From Simmondsia chinensis (taxonomy: Eukaryota > Streptophyta > Magnoliopsida > Caryophyllales > Simmondsiaceae), in the NCBI GenBank assembly GCA_018398585.1, contig JAGTTD010000013.1:33063131-33127130 (forward strand): a stretch of DNA of 64,000 nucleotides, read 5' to 3'. Both the position numbers and the translations under genes were made by a program. Below the pieces are notes generated by a model. The model was not told the DNA's origin. It did not search any database and saw only the letters and a program-made list of their open reading frames with translations. Shown here piece after piece: positions 40,108 through 50,856 of this stretch; position 1 is the first letter of the stretch; each line of letters starts with the position of its first letter.

Positions 40108-41160
40108 ATGATGCCCCCAATAAGACGTCAGAGGAATGCCACCGTGGAGGACATTACTGAGCGAGACAAACACCAATAGCACGAAAGGAAATTTGAGAAA
40201 TTGGAATAGAGATTTCGGCGGATCAAGCAACACTTGGTCCAAGTCAGAGCCAGCCTCAACCCAGAGGGTGGAGCTAGGCCCCAACGCCAACCTTCTCCTG
40301 GCGTGAACGGTGGAGATGTGGGTGACCCCTTTTTGAACCAACATCTTGACGAAGACTTACTGGATCTAAGGCACAGGCGTCATCAACACCATGTTGATGA
40401 CCGTGAAGATCGAAGGTGGGAATCCGAGCTTCAGATTGAGATACTGAAGTTCAGTGGAGCAGGACGTCCAGAGGAGTTCTTAGTCTAGCTCGTAGCCGTG
40501 GAAGAAGTCCTTGAGTTTAGGGAAATACCTGAGAGGAAGCAGGCACCGCTCGTTTCTACCAGCCTTCAGGGTAGAGCAGCCGCCTGGTGGCGCTAGCTAA
40601 AGCAAAAGCGGTTCCAGCAATGGAAGTCCAAGGTTGAGACATGGGAGAAGATGAAGAACCATCTTCGCAGCGCCTTCTTGCCATACAACCATGCACGGAT
40701 GACGTACCAGCGCCTTTAAGGGCTACGCCAAGCCTTTAAATCCATGGAGGATTATACCACTGAGTTCAATTCTCTAGTCTCCAGAAATGACTTGGCGGAA
40801 TCAGAAGAACAGCTGGTGGATCATTTTATTAGTGGCCTGAGAGTGCCAATCCAAGACATACTTAACATGTTTGACATATTCACTGTAGTTGAAGCATCTC
40901 AAAGGGCCGTGAATGTGGAACGGCAGCAAAGACGCCGCCCTTTTGGCGAAACCTGGAACGTACAAGTTGGTGGCAAGGATTTGAGCCACGCACCGCCCAC
41001 ACAAAACCAAAACGTTCAAAGTAGAGCCCCACCTGTCGTTATCGGGAAGCAAGTCAACCAAGAAGTAAGCGGTTCCTCCCAAATACGTTGCTTCTAGTGC
41101 AGAGAAGTGGGTCACCGTGCTTTTGAATGCCGCAAGGGGGACAGGCTAGGTAAGGCCCTA
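40108..41160 (+). pseudogene. GYP-4 gag
   Basis: Starts at the ATG pair at 40108 (MMPPIRRQRNATVEDITERD). Stops interrupt the coiled-coil part early and again at a tryptophan position near 40486 (EEFLV, stop, LVAVEEVLEF). GRAAAWWR, WEKMKNHLRSAFLPYNHARM, YTTEFNSLVSRNDLAESEEQ and VDHFISGLRVPIQDILNM are capsid blocks. The zinc knuckle has a stop inside it (CF, stop, CREVGHRAFEC, about 41089-41130). GYP-3 has its stop elsewhere, so the lesions arose independently. Confidence 0.86.
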
Positions 41161-41870
41161 CTCATTAACGAGCCCACGGAAGGAGAGAAGGCGAGGCTAT
41201 TGAGGAAGACGACCAAGAAGACTTGGTGGAAGATGAGGAGAATCCTATTACAGGTGACGAAGATTAGTTGTTGGTTGTTAGACTTGTCTGCTTCACCCAA
41301 GGAATGAACAAGGAGACGGTTGGCTGAGGAACAATATTTTCTAGACGACATGCACCATTGGCGGTAGAGACTGCCGTGTAGTCATAGACTCGGGAAGTTG
41401 TGAGAATGTCATTTCGAAGGAAAGGAAATCAGGTAGCGGTTTCCAAATTGTCTTGGCTTGAACAGAAGTGCACCCACAACCTTACAAAGGTAACGGTTTC
41501 CAAGCAATGCTTTGTCAGCTTCTCCATCGAGCCGAAATACAAGGAGGGAGTATGGTGCGACGTAGTCGCCATGGACGCGTGCTACCTGCTTTGAGGATGT
41601 CCTTGGTAATATGACCGAGGAGCTGTGCATGATGGGAGAAGAGATACGCATAGCTTCCTATTTGAAGGGTTTAAGATCATGCTATTACCGAAGAAGGAAG
41701 AGAAATCGAAAATTTTCGTAGTTCAACACCCCAATGTGCAGGGTCGCGCCATGTTTGCCAGAGAAGTTGGCGCCACCAAGGTTGTGTTCGTTTTGATTGG
41801 GAAGGAGGCTGAAGTTGTTCCCATGGAATTACTGAGTGAGATCATGCCTTTGTTGAAGGAGTATGTTATG
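41161..41870 (+). pseudogene. GYP-4 protease region
   Basis: CRVVIDSGSCENVISKE at about 41370-41420 keeps the DSG active site, unlike GYP-3. VSKQCFVSFSIEPKYKEGVW and CDVVAMDACYLL then meet a TGA near 41591, and YDRGAVHDGRRDTHSFLFEG continues in another frame. Frameshifts separate the parts. [20 protein letters not shown] leads into RT. Confidence 0.82.
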
Positions 41871-42889
41871 TATTCCCGGAAGACTTACCGATCACAGTAC
41901 CGCCTTTACGTGACATCCAACATAGGATTGATCTGGTTCCTGGTGCGTCTTTGCCAAACAAGCCTCATTACCACGTGAGTCCTTCCGAACATGAAGAACT
42001 CAGGCGCCAAGTTGAAGAGCTGCTGGCCAGAGGCTTCATTAGGGAAAGCTTAAGCCCTTGTGCTGTTCCGGCCTTACTGACGCCAAAGAATGATGGAAGT
42101 TGTTGTATGTGTGTGGATAGCAGAGCCATAAACAAGATAACGGTGCGATACCACTTTCTCATTCCAAGATTGGATGATCTGTTAGACCAACTGCAAAATG
42201 CCAAGGTATTTACCAAGCAGGACCTCAAGCGTGGCTACCCCCAGATCCGCATATCTCCCGGTGATGAATGGAAGACAGCTTTTAAGACAAGGGAGGGTCT
42301 CTACGAGTGGTTGGTCATGCCATTTGGCCTCTCCAACGTGCCTAGTACCTTCATAAGGTTCATGAACCAGGTATTACGTCCGTTTATTGGCAAGTTCGTC
42401 GTCATCTATTTTGACGACATTTTAATTTACAGCCGTAATCGTAGTGAGCATATTGATCATTTGAGGGAGGTTCTTCATACTTTGAGGATTCACTGTTTGT
42501 TTGTGATGTTGAAGAAATGTGAGTTTATGAGGGAGAGGGTGACCTTCTTTGGCTTCATTGTTTCCAATGGTGGTAATTCCGCTTATGAGGGTAAGATTGC
42601 AGCTATCCGTGACTGGCGACAATCAAAAAAAATTGGCGAGGCCCGTAGCTTCAACGGGTTGGCATCATTCTACAGATGCTTTGTTCCTGGCTTTAGTTCA
42701 ATCGTAGCGCGAATCACAGATTGCCTGAAGAAGGGTTCTTTCGTGTGGATGCCCGAAGCTGCAACCGCTTTTGCCATCATCAAGGAGAAGCTAACAACAG
42801 CTCTTGTGTTAGCACTATCGGATTTTCAAGAGACCTTCAAGCTGCACATCGACGCTTCAAAAGTTGGTTTTGGCTCTGTCCTTAGTTAA
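41871..42889 (+). pseudogene. GYP-4 reverse transcriptase and RNase H start
   Basis: A 312-codon open frame from 41951: [73 protein letters not shown], and [11 protein letters not shown] near 42409-42440, so the catalytic aspartates are present. The connection domain ([20 protein letters not shown]) and the RNase H entry [15 protein letters not shown] are in the same frame, and the first RNase H aspartate is kept. It ends at TAA 42887, where GYP-3 has CAA. Confidence 0.92.
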
Positions 42890-43609
42890 GAAGGAAGGCC
42901 GATTGCTTACTTCAGTGAGAAGCTTCATGGAAGTAAGCTGAGGTATTCGACATATGATTTAGAGTTCTATGCTCTAGTTAGTGCACTCCGGCATTGGAAG
43001 TCTTAATTGGCGAACCGTGAGTGTGTGTTGTACTCGAACAACGTGGCCCTGAAGTTTATCAACAGCCAAGAGAAGTTATCAGAAAGGCGCACTATGTGGG
43101 CGGGTTTCATTCGACTCTTCCACTTCTCCATCAAACACACTTCGGGCACATTGAATAAGGTGGCTGACACCTTAAGCAAAAGAACCATGATTCTAGCACA
43201 ATGCAAGACTAAGGTTACTTGATTTGAGCACCTCAAGGGCATGTACTATAACAAACCAACCTTCAGCAGTATTTGGCATGACGCACTGCTAGGCCTAGTA
43301 CCGGATTATTCGCTCCACAACGGATTCTTGTTCAAGGGGAATCAATTGTGCATCCCGAACTCTAGTTGGCATCATAAAATCATTGAAGAAAAGCACAACT
43401 CCGGACACGCCGGCAGGGGTAAGTCGCTTAAGGTCATTACCGCCACCTATTTCTGGCCCTCAATCCGCAAGGAGGTTGATAGGTTCGTCAAGCGATGTCG
43501 TACTTGTCAGATCTCTAAGGGTGGAATGACGAATGTTGGACTTTACTTACCGTTAAGGTTACCAGATCAACCATGGGCAAATGTGAGCATAGACTTTGTT
43601 TTGGGATAA
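42890..43609 (+). pseudogene. GYP-4 RNase H C-terminus and integrase N-terminus
   Basis: [20 protein letters not shown], a stop at 43005, then FINSQEKLSERRTMWAGFIR and LNKVADTLSKRTM. From 43241 the integrase zinc domain is intact: EKHNSGHAGRGKSLKVITAT and RCRTCQISKGGMTN. VSIDFVLG carries the first catalytic aspartate before a TAA at 43607. Confidence 0.87.
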
Positions 43610-44440
43610 CCGTGGACAGTTGGCGGGATTGATTCCATTTTTGTTGTTGTCGATCAGTTTTCCAAGATGTACATTTCATCGATTGCAAGAAAGCCGTAGA
43701 TGCCACTCACATTGCAAGTCTCTACATCAAGGACGTTTACAAACTCCATAGCCTACCATCTAGCATTGTATCAGATAGGGACGTTTGGTTCATCAACCAT
43801 TTTTGGCGGAGCCTCTGGAAGTTGGCAAATACTACGGTTTCCTTCAGCACAGTTCATCACCCGCAAACTAATGGACAGACCGATGTAACCAACCGCTCCT
43901 TGGGAAATATGCTTCGATGTTTGGCTACAGAAAACCCCAAAGGTTGGGCAATGAAGCTTCACCAAGATGAATTCGCTTATAACAGTTTGGTAAATAGAAG
44001 CATAGGGTTCCCACCATTTCAAGTTTTTTACGGATTTGTCCCTCGAGCTCCTATTGACTTGACACCAGTCCCGGACTTGGCATGCCCCCATAGCAAGGCT
44101 GAAGAGTTCATACCTTCACTTCAAGACGTTCATGAACAAACGCGGGCTCGGTTGTTGAAGGCTAACGCCAAGTACAAAGACGATCGTGACAGCAGATGAT
44201 GGGGTGTTCAATTCCAAGTTGGTGAGAAGGTTTGGGAAATCTTGACACAAGAACGCTTCCTGCCTTGCAAATATAACAAGCTCACAGCCCGTAAGATAGG
44301 GCCCTTGGCAGTTCTTGAGAAAATCGACGACAATGCTTACCGTCTGCAACTTTTGCTTTGTATGCAAACTTCTAACATTTTTAATGTCAAGCACCTCAGT
44401 CCGTACTTTGGTGGCGAGAACAACAGTGTTGATCCATAAG
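43610..44440 (+). pseudogene. GYP-4 integrase core and C-terminus
   Basis: FVVVDQFSKM, IVSDRDVWFINHFWRSLW (second Asp) and NGQTDVTNRSLGNMLR, where aspartate replaces the usual catalytic glutamate (QTEVTNR in GYP-3). FQVFYGFVPRAPIDLTPV and LKANAKYKDDRDSR follow, then after a TGA a frame with ARKIGPLAVLEKIDDNAYRL and NIFNVKHLSPYFG. There is no chromodomain afterwards; the LTR follows within 40 bases. Confidence 0.86.
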
Positions 44441-44474
44441 ATTCGAGGATGAATCCTCTCCAACCCCGGGAGGA

Positions 44475-44970
44475 TAATGCAACTAGCTAAGAGCTTGGCA
44501 TGAGGGGAACTTGGAGCTTGATGAGATGACGATGGCAAGACTAGGCAGTACCGTGAGGGCTTGCTAGCGAGCTTAGCGCAAGGAAAAGCATGGCGCAACT
44601 CCAACTTCGCCAGCTTTGATTAAGTCGAGATTCAGTCGAGATTTTTGCTAACTTATTTGTTACTTTCTTTTATTTGCTGATTTTTTTTCCTTATTTGCTA
44701 ATTTACTTTCCAAATCTTATAAATTTGAATTCAAATTTTGAATTCAAATTCATTTGTTATCCTCTATATAGAGGAGAAGAGGAGTTAGTTTTCGGTAGCT
44801 AATTAAAACTTCCAATAGATTATTCTCTTCTTTTTATAATCTCGATTTATCGACCTCTGAGAAACGAGTTTATGAAACTCTTTTGTTCATTTTATTCCAG
44901 TTAATAAAATTCAAAAGGGAAGGCAATTGAACCTTCCCGTAGCCCAAAAATTCCATTACACGATGCATCC
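44475..44970 (+). repeat. GYP-4 3' LTR
   Basis: Copy of 39588-40076 preceded by the purine run CCCCGGGAGGA. The terminal TG is changed to TA and the terminal CA to CC, both single-base decay. Length 496 bp; the difference comes mainly from a repeated AATTCAAATTTTGAATTC word near 44725-44748. Confidence 0.92.
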
Positions 44971-44975
44971 AAAAA

Positions 44976-45638
44976 TGTCAAAATTTTGGCATTCAACCAT
45001 GCCATCCAACACCCACCAAGAAGAATGTCAGTTTGCAAAAATTATTATCTATACATTGTAAATTTCTTTGGCAATCAAAATTTCCACACCAACTAAGAAT
45101 AAAGTTAAGTAGCGGTTTCCAAAAATGGTATTGTACAACGCAATATAAAATTTAGAGTACTCATAAACAAATTTTCACGCCTGCTTATCATCTAAGGTTT
45201 TCTCATCCATATAGGTTCATTGTTTGCCAAATTATTACAATTGTTGGGGTCTTCAACAAATTGACAGTGAGTAATTACTCTATTTTTTACTTATTCTTAA
45301 CGCAAAGATGGCTGATTAGGAAATAAATTTTGTGTTAAATTTTCTTATAAATATGCAGCGACCCAAGATGTACTACTGATTCAGTGGATAAAGCCAGAGT
45401 CAATACAGTATTCTGTCTTCAACAAAGTCTATATATCGAGATGAATCTCGAATTTGGCATGTTCCTTTAAACAGGTTAGTTTATACATCTACTGTTTTGC
45501 TTTTTCTGTGATTGAAGTGGTTGTTTAAGAATCAATATTTAAGGAAAAATTAGTGAGGTAAGTCTACTTAAAATATTGTTACATTCAACGTGCCACGGGC
45601 TTTTATATTGTGTAATATTTTTCGCATAGTGTTATTTA
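44976..45638. other. Intergenic; possible relic of spliced host sequence
   Basis: No domain recognised. 45359-45475 is flanked by an AG acceptor-like (AAATATGCAG) and a donor-like (ACAGGTTAGT) site and is less AT-rich than its surroundings, and CAGTGAGTAA at 45265-45275 also looks like a donor. These are weak signals: the enclosed frames have stops and I do not recognise the peptide. A decayed exon is possible but unproven. Confidence 0.25.
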
Positions 45639-45770
45639 TGTTTAGGATAATAGAGTTATTTATATTATTATTAGCCCAAGGGTTTTTTTTGTAATTGTAC
45701 TTTCCTTGGTTTCTCTATATATATGATACCTCAGCACCTTGTTGGGTATGTTACCATAACTCTTCTCTCA
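45639..45770 (+). repeat. COP-3 5' LTR
   Basis: 132 bp, TGTTTAGGATAATAG to CTCTTCTCTCA. Contains CTCTATATATATGATACC, a TATA-like stretch. Confidence 0.92.
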
Positions 45771-45772
45771 CA

Positions 45773-45784
45773 TGGTATCAGAGC
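45773..45784 (+). promoter_or_regulatory. COP-3 primer-binding site
   Basis: TGGTATCAGAGC, perfect to the tRNA-iMet complement, two bases after the LTR. Confidence 0.93.
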
Positions 45785-46161
45785 ACTACCCTTGATACCC
45801 TCTTCTCGAAAAAAAAAAGGAAAAATCGGGTAAACAGAAACGCTAACCCCAAATCAGGTGTGCCGCCGCACCTCCTCCCTCACCCCAATCACCACACGAA
45901 CCCCTCCCACAGCGCCTCACCCTCGTGCCGCTGCATGTCCGGCTGCCACTCACTCGTGTTGTGCCGCCGCCGTCCCTCTCCGGCAAGAACAACCGACCGT
46001 TCTCCCGAACCCCTCTTCTCCACACGGCCGTTCTCCCTTGCATCATCGCCCTTCTTCACACCAAGCTGCAGCCTCCTCTCCTCACGTCCGGCCGCAGCCT
46101 CGTCTCTCCGATCCGATCTCAGGAGGTATAGTCCGTGTATTCCTCTTCGATTGGTGAATCT

Positions 46162-47140
46162 ATGGCTTGCAACCCATCACCCCCTCCTCCTCCTCTCCAA
46201 CCACTCTGACCACAGTCGACCACCCTTCCCCGGTAAACCTATCACCGACAACCCAACTCATCACTGGCCGACCGTCCATACCCCCAACTCTTGGCTCTCT
46301 TCGTCCCGCCGTCACCTCTGCTCCCTCTGCCGGGTACGCCTATGGTATGTCCCTTCCCAATTACAGCTCGCAAAGTTTATTCTTTATGCCTCTAGGCATT
46401 GATCATGCATCCTCAATCTCTGGCCTATCTCCTACCCCTCCCGGTTCCCTAGCCGTGCCCTTCTCTGGGTATCACCAACCGACCCTCCCTTCTGCTCCCC
46501 TCCCTACATCGTCTTTCACAAGCCTGGTTACTGTTAAACTTGATACCCCAACAGATTATCATACCTGGCATGAACAAGTCTCCATGCTCCTTCTTGCCCA
46601 TCGCTTAATGGGCTTTCTTGATGGCTCGTACCTTGCCCTCAAATTCAAATCCCCACTGGTGCCTTCATCTCTAACCCTGATCATCAAACTTGGGTTTGTA
46701 TTGATCAGAGTATTAGGGCCTGTCCCTCAGCTTCTCTCGCTCGCCTAGTCCTCAATGATGTTATCCATCACCCAACCTCCAAGGCCATGTGGGATACTCT
46801 AGCTAAAAGATTCTGTAACCACTCTCTTGCCAAAGAATTTGACCTCCGTTCCCAACTTGTCACTCTCCGCAAAGATAACAAAACCATGACTGCATACCTA
46901 ACTCAGCTTAAGACCATTGCCGATAACCTTGCTGCCATAGATTCTCCTATCTTGGATCGTGAATTAATGCACTATGCCGTCTTTGGTATTCCACTGGAAT
47001 GTGCGGCCTTCGGTACATTTACTCGTCAGTCCTCTCGGGAACTTCCCTTTGAGTGCCTTAAAATTACACTACTGGATGACGAAGCTGCCATCTCCCAGAT
47101 TCAGTCATGATCTTCCTTCGATCATGCGCATGCCCTTGCC
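46162..47140 (+). pseudogene. COP-3 gag
   Basis: The start is probably the ATG at 46162 (MACNPSPP), equivalent to the COP-2 start MAANPNPP; a frameshift follows within 30 bases. From 46167 a 193-codon frame contains VKLDTPTDYHTWHEQVSMLL and AHRLMGFLDGS, and after another shift and a TAG near 46747 the frame 46787-47110 carries MWDTLAKRFCNHSLAKEFDL, TAYLTQLKTIADNLAAIDSP and DELMHY-like sequence (RELMHYAVFGIPLE). It ends in TGA 47108. Confidence 0.87.
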
Positions 47141-48301
47141 GTGTCAGGTGCACCATCTGACTCGTCGGGTCATGGCCGGGGTCGTAGTGGTCATGGGCGT
47201 AAGGGTCGTGGGCGCAACTCCAATCGCCAAGGAGGTCAAGGGGGTCACGACAGGTCATATGGTCAGTCGCCAACCTCGGGGACAGGGACGGTCAACTCTG
47301 GAGCTGCACTCACTTCACCGCAATCTTGGTTCAACAATACCGACTATGCTTCTCATCCACCGCAAGCAGGTATACTCGGCTTTGGTCCCGTTGTTTGTCA
47401 GATTTGTCATCAGGTTGGCCCTGCTGCTTCTCTTTGCCCCCACCGCGTTGCTCAAACCGATCTCTCCCACTCCTTCTCTGCCTTGTCGGTTGCGGACTCT
47501 GCTGATCCTACGTGGTACCCTAAGTCTGGAGCGTCTAATCGTATGACCTCTAACACAAGTGTTTTACAAAATATTTCGCCGTACACTAGTTTTAAATCTA
47601 TTCAAGTTAGTAATGGATCCTTGTTACCTGTTACCCATACTGGCTCCTCTAAATTACGAGCTCCCAAGCAGGATTTAAAACTATCTAACGTCCTTCTAGT
47701 GCCTGGTCTCACTTGTAATCTTTTATCTGTTAAACAACTGTGTCGTGACAACAACTACTGTATTGAGTTTGACTCTTCCTCTTTTTGTGTTAAGGACAAG
47801 GTTACAGGGATGCCCCTACTCAAGATGCGCAATAACGGTCCTCTATATGGCTTTTCTCTACATTTCATAGGACTTGTTGCCCAAACTGCACCCCCAGATC
47901 TGTGGCATCGGCTCCTAGAACATTTAGGTCACTCAGTTTGTGATGTTTTACGTTCACGTTGTTTACTACGTTTTAGCTCTAGTTCTATTTCCCATTGTCA
48001 GGCTTGTTGTCCAGGTAAGTCTCGTCGTTTACCGTTTACTCTTGTTTTACATACAACAACTGCTCCTTTACAGTTAATTCATCCCGATGTTTGGCAATCT
48101 CCAGTTCAATCAACTTCGGCTTTACGTTACTATGTGATTTTTATTGATGACTACTCTCGCTTCTCTTGGCTTTATCCGATACAACGGAAAGACGAAGTGT
48201 ACTCCATCTTCTCCGACTTTAAGATTTTTGTTGAAAATCAGTTTTTCACTAAAATTAAGTGTTTTCAAAGTTATGGAGGTCGTGAGTTTGACAACAGGTA
48301 A
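47141..48301 (+). pseudogene. COP-3 zinc knuckle, protease and integrase N-terminal part
   Basis: A 386-codon open frame, the longest in the window after the COP-1 frame. A Gly/Arg/His-rich nucleocapsid tail leads to the zinc knuckle CQICHQVGPAASLC, in which proline replaces the zinc-binding histidine. The protease site reads WYPKSGASNRMTS, where D of DSGA is lost. NVLLVPGLTCNLLSVKQLC, LWHRLLEHLGHSVCDVL (GAG-pre-integrase) and CQACCPGKSRRLPF follow. The integrase core begins LIHPDVWQSPV and IFIDDYSRFSWLYPI, holding the two aspartates. It ends at TAA 48299. Confidence 0.9.
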
Positions 48302-49096
48302 ATGGTGGCCCTTTGTCGCACTCACGGTATTCACTTTCGTCTTTCATGTCCTAATACTCCACAGCAAAATGGAGTGGCGGAACGTAAGCATCAACATTTA
48401 AGTGAAATGGTACGGACCCTTCTCCTTCAAACCCAACGTCCTTTTGAAATTTGGGCAGAAGACGCCTACACTGCCTGTTATATTATTAATCGGCTACCGA
48501 CTCCTTTACTGCGTAACTTGTCTCCCTTTGAAAAGCTTTTTCATCAGGCCCCTAATTATAACCTTTTTCAGGTCTTTGGGTGTGCTTGTTTTCCCAACAT
48601 CACATCCCGTACCGCTCATAAATTAGCCCAGCGCTCCCTCCCCTGTGTTTTCCTGGGATATGCCACCCGGTACAAAGGTTACCGCTGTTTAGACCCCACT
48701 ACTGGTCGTGTTTATATCAGTCATCATGTGCATTTTGTTGAAAATATTTTCCCATACCACACGTTAGTGTCTAGTTGCACGGTGCCCCCGTCTAGTGAAC
48801 TTGTTGAGGTTCCCCTTCCCCTTCCCCTTCTCCCCAGTGCAATGTCTACAGCTACCATGCCTTTGGTCCAGCAGGCTGCACCAGCCCCGGTTCCCACTCC
48901 GACCAATGCTGACGCAGGTGCTCGTGGGACTCCTTCGTCTCACCCTTGTGGTGCAGGCCCGTCGGCTCCAAGGAGCGTCTCGGGTGGTTCTTCACCCACG
49001 CCTCTAGCCAGTCCCATCCCTACCTCTCAGCCTCTCCCCTATTCTATCTCAAGTGTTGCCACGCCTACGATCCCGAAGGATTCCTCTCCTATCTAG
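48302..49096 (+). pseudogene. COP-3 integrase C-terminal part
   Basis: CPNTPQQNGVAERKHQHLSE contains the catalytic glutamate. IWAEDAYTACYIINRLPTPL, VFGCACFPNITSRTAHKLAQ and CVFLGYATRYKGYRCLDP are the conserved C-terminal blocks, then a long Pro/Ser/Ala-rich linker. The frame stops at TAG 49094, where COP-2 reads on (PKGHPMHTRLKD). Confidence 0.9.
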
Positions 49097-49108
49097 CGTG
49101 GCCACCTC

Positions 49109-49882
49109 ATGCGTACGCGTCTTAAGGACGTAATTCACAAGACCAAGCACATCCTATCCCTCGGCTCCGTTGTTGTGATTCAGGAACCCACTTCTTTTTA
49201 TCAGGCTGTGAAAAACCTTCAAAGGCAGGAAGCCGTGGCTGAGGAATTTAATGCTCTTATTCAAAATTACACTTGGGATCTCGTACCTCCCTCTCCTTCT
49301 CACAATGTTGTTGGGGGCACTTGGAAATATAGGGTCAAGTATAAACCAGATGGTTCAGTTGATCTCTTCAAGGCTCGCCTTGTTGCCCAGGGCTTTCATC
49401 GGCATGAAGGTATTGATTACACCGAAACGTTCAGCCCTGTTGTAAAACCCACGACTATCAGGTTCATACTGGCCCTTGCTGTTACAAAATCCTAGCCCAT
49501 TTGCCAACTTAATGTGAAAAATGCATTTTTACATGGTTTTTTGAATGAGGAAGTGTACATGCGTCAGCCACTTGGGTTCGTCCACCCTACATTCCCTACG
49601 CATGTATTTCGACAATGCAAAGCCCTGTATGGCTTAAAACAGGCTCCCCGGGCCTGGTTTCACAGATTTAGCATGTTCCTCTTTAGTCTTGGGTTCTGCT
49701 GTAGTAAGGCAGATTCTTCCCTATTTATTCATCACTCCCCTACCAGCATTGTGTGCCTTTTGCTCTATGTTTATGACATCATCCTCACCGGCTCTAACCC
49801 TGCGCTTCTTAGTAACCGCCTCCCTATCCACTCAGTTTGCTATGAAAGACCTCGGTCCGCTTCACTATTTCCTCGGTATTGA
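49109..49882 (+). pseudogene. COP-3 reverse transcriptase
   Basis: RTRLKDVIHKTKHILSL, EEFNALIQNYTWDLVPPS, TWKYRVKYKPDGSVDLFKAR and VVKPTTIRFILALAV, then TAG at 49493-49495, shared in position with COP-2. After it, [37 protein letters not shown] and [13 protein letters not shown] (about 49759-49795). The catalytic box is YVYD: one of the two essential aspartates is tyrosine. A frameshift near 49840 breaks the passage to [16 protein letters not shown]. Confidence 0.9.
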
Positions 49883-50714
49883 GGCCAAACGATCCCGCCA
49901 TGGCCTTTTCCTCTCTCAGCACAAATATACCCTGGACCTTCTTCGCAAGCATGACATGCTTGAGGCCAAACCTGTACAAACACCGATACCAGCCCAAGCA
50001 TAACTTTCTTTTACTGATGGGGACCTCCTAGCCAATCCCACCGAGTTCCGTAGTCCAATGGGTGCACTCCAGTACTTAACCATGATCCATCCCGACATAT
50101 GCTTTGCGGTTTACCGTGTGTCCCAGTTCATGCATGCTCCCACGACGTTTCATTGGCAAATGGTGAAGCCCATCCTGCGATACCTCAAGCTCACTCCTGA
50201 TCACTGTCTCACCATTACTCCTGGGTCTTACACCTCAGTCACCGCTTACGCTGATGTTGATAGGGATGGTTGTCCTAATACGCGACGCTCTACTACAGGT
50301 TTCGCTCTTTTCCTTGGTCCTAATCTCATCTCCTGGCGCGCTAAAAAGCAACCTACAGTTGCAAAGTCTCCCACTGAGTCTGAGTATAGTGCCGTTGCCA
50401 AAGTCGTAGCAGAGTGTGATTGGATCCGATACTTGATACGTGACTTGGGTTTGCGACACACTGGTCCGATTCTTATTTACTGTGATAACGTGTCTGCTCC
50501 TTACCTTGTTGCAAATCCTATCTCTAATGATCGTAGCAAACACGTTGATGTCAATTTTTACTATGTTTGTGAAAAGGTTGTCAAGGGTGACATCCAGGTT
50601 CGATTTACTCCTACTACCAAGCAGGTTGCTGATATTTTTACTAAAGGGTTGGCTACTGCTTGTTTCCGCAGCCACAAAGCCAATTTGCACGTTGATCCCC
50701 CGAGTACAGATTGA
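49820..50714 (+). pseudogene. COP-3 RT C-terminus and RNase H
   Basis: [40 protein letters not shown], a TAA at 50001, then from 50058 a 218-codon frame with GALQYLTMIHPDICF, ILRYLKLTPDHCLTITPG, AYADVDRDGCPNTRRSTTGF, KKQPTVAKSPTESEYSAVAK, WIRYLIRDLGLRHTGPILIY and ADIFTKGLATACFRSHK. The RNase H core D in ADVD is present. It ends naturally in TGA just before the polypurine tract. Confidence 0.9.
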
Positions 50715-50721
50715 GGGGGCG
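50712..50721 (+). promoter_or_regulatory. COP-3 polypurine tract
   Basis: TGAGGGGGCG, overlapping the stop codon of the coding region and abutting the 3' LTR. Confidence 0.75.
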
Positions 50722-50851
50722 TATTAGGATAATAGAGTTATTTATATTATTATTAGCCCAAGGGCTTTTTTGTAATTGTGCTTTCCTTAGTTTCTCTATA
50801 TATATGATACCCTAGCACCCTGTTAGGTATGTTACCATAACTCTTCTCTCA
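50722..50851 (+). repeat. COP-3 3' LTR
   Basis: 130 bp copy of 45639-45770 with few differences; the first bases read TATTAGG instead of TGTTTAGG. Ends CTCTTCTCTCA. Confidence 0.92.
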
Positions 50852-50856
50852 ATATA

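Larger units (their letters stand above)
39588..44970 (+). mobile_element. GYP-4: full-length Ty3/gypsy retrotransposon
   Basis: LTRs 39588-40076 and 44475-44970, primer-like site at 40079, and all gag-pol domains in gypsy order. AAAAA stands on both sides (39583-39587 and 44971-44975), a weak but consistent target duplication. The coding region is a close relative of GYP-3 while the 5' part of its LTR is unlike. G-to-A changes are conspicuous in the 3' LTR start (TAATGCAACTAGC against TGATGCAGCGAGC). Stops and frameshifts make it nonfunctional. Confidence 0.93.
45639..50851 (+). mobile_element. COP-3: full-length Ty1/copia retrotransposon, short LTRs
   Basis: Near-identical LTRs 45639-45770 and 50722-50851 enclose a complete copia gag-pol array. 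The primer site is a perfect TGGTATCAGAGC and the polypurine tract TTGAGGGGGCG adjoins the 3' LTR. Flanks ATTTA (45634-45638) and ATATA (50852-50856) match at four of five bases. The coding region is closely related to COP-2. A YVYD box replaces YVDD, so reverse transcriptase is dead in this copy. Confidence 0.93.
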
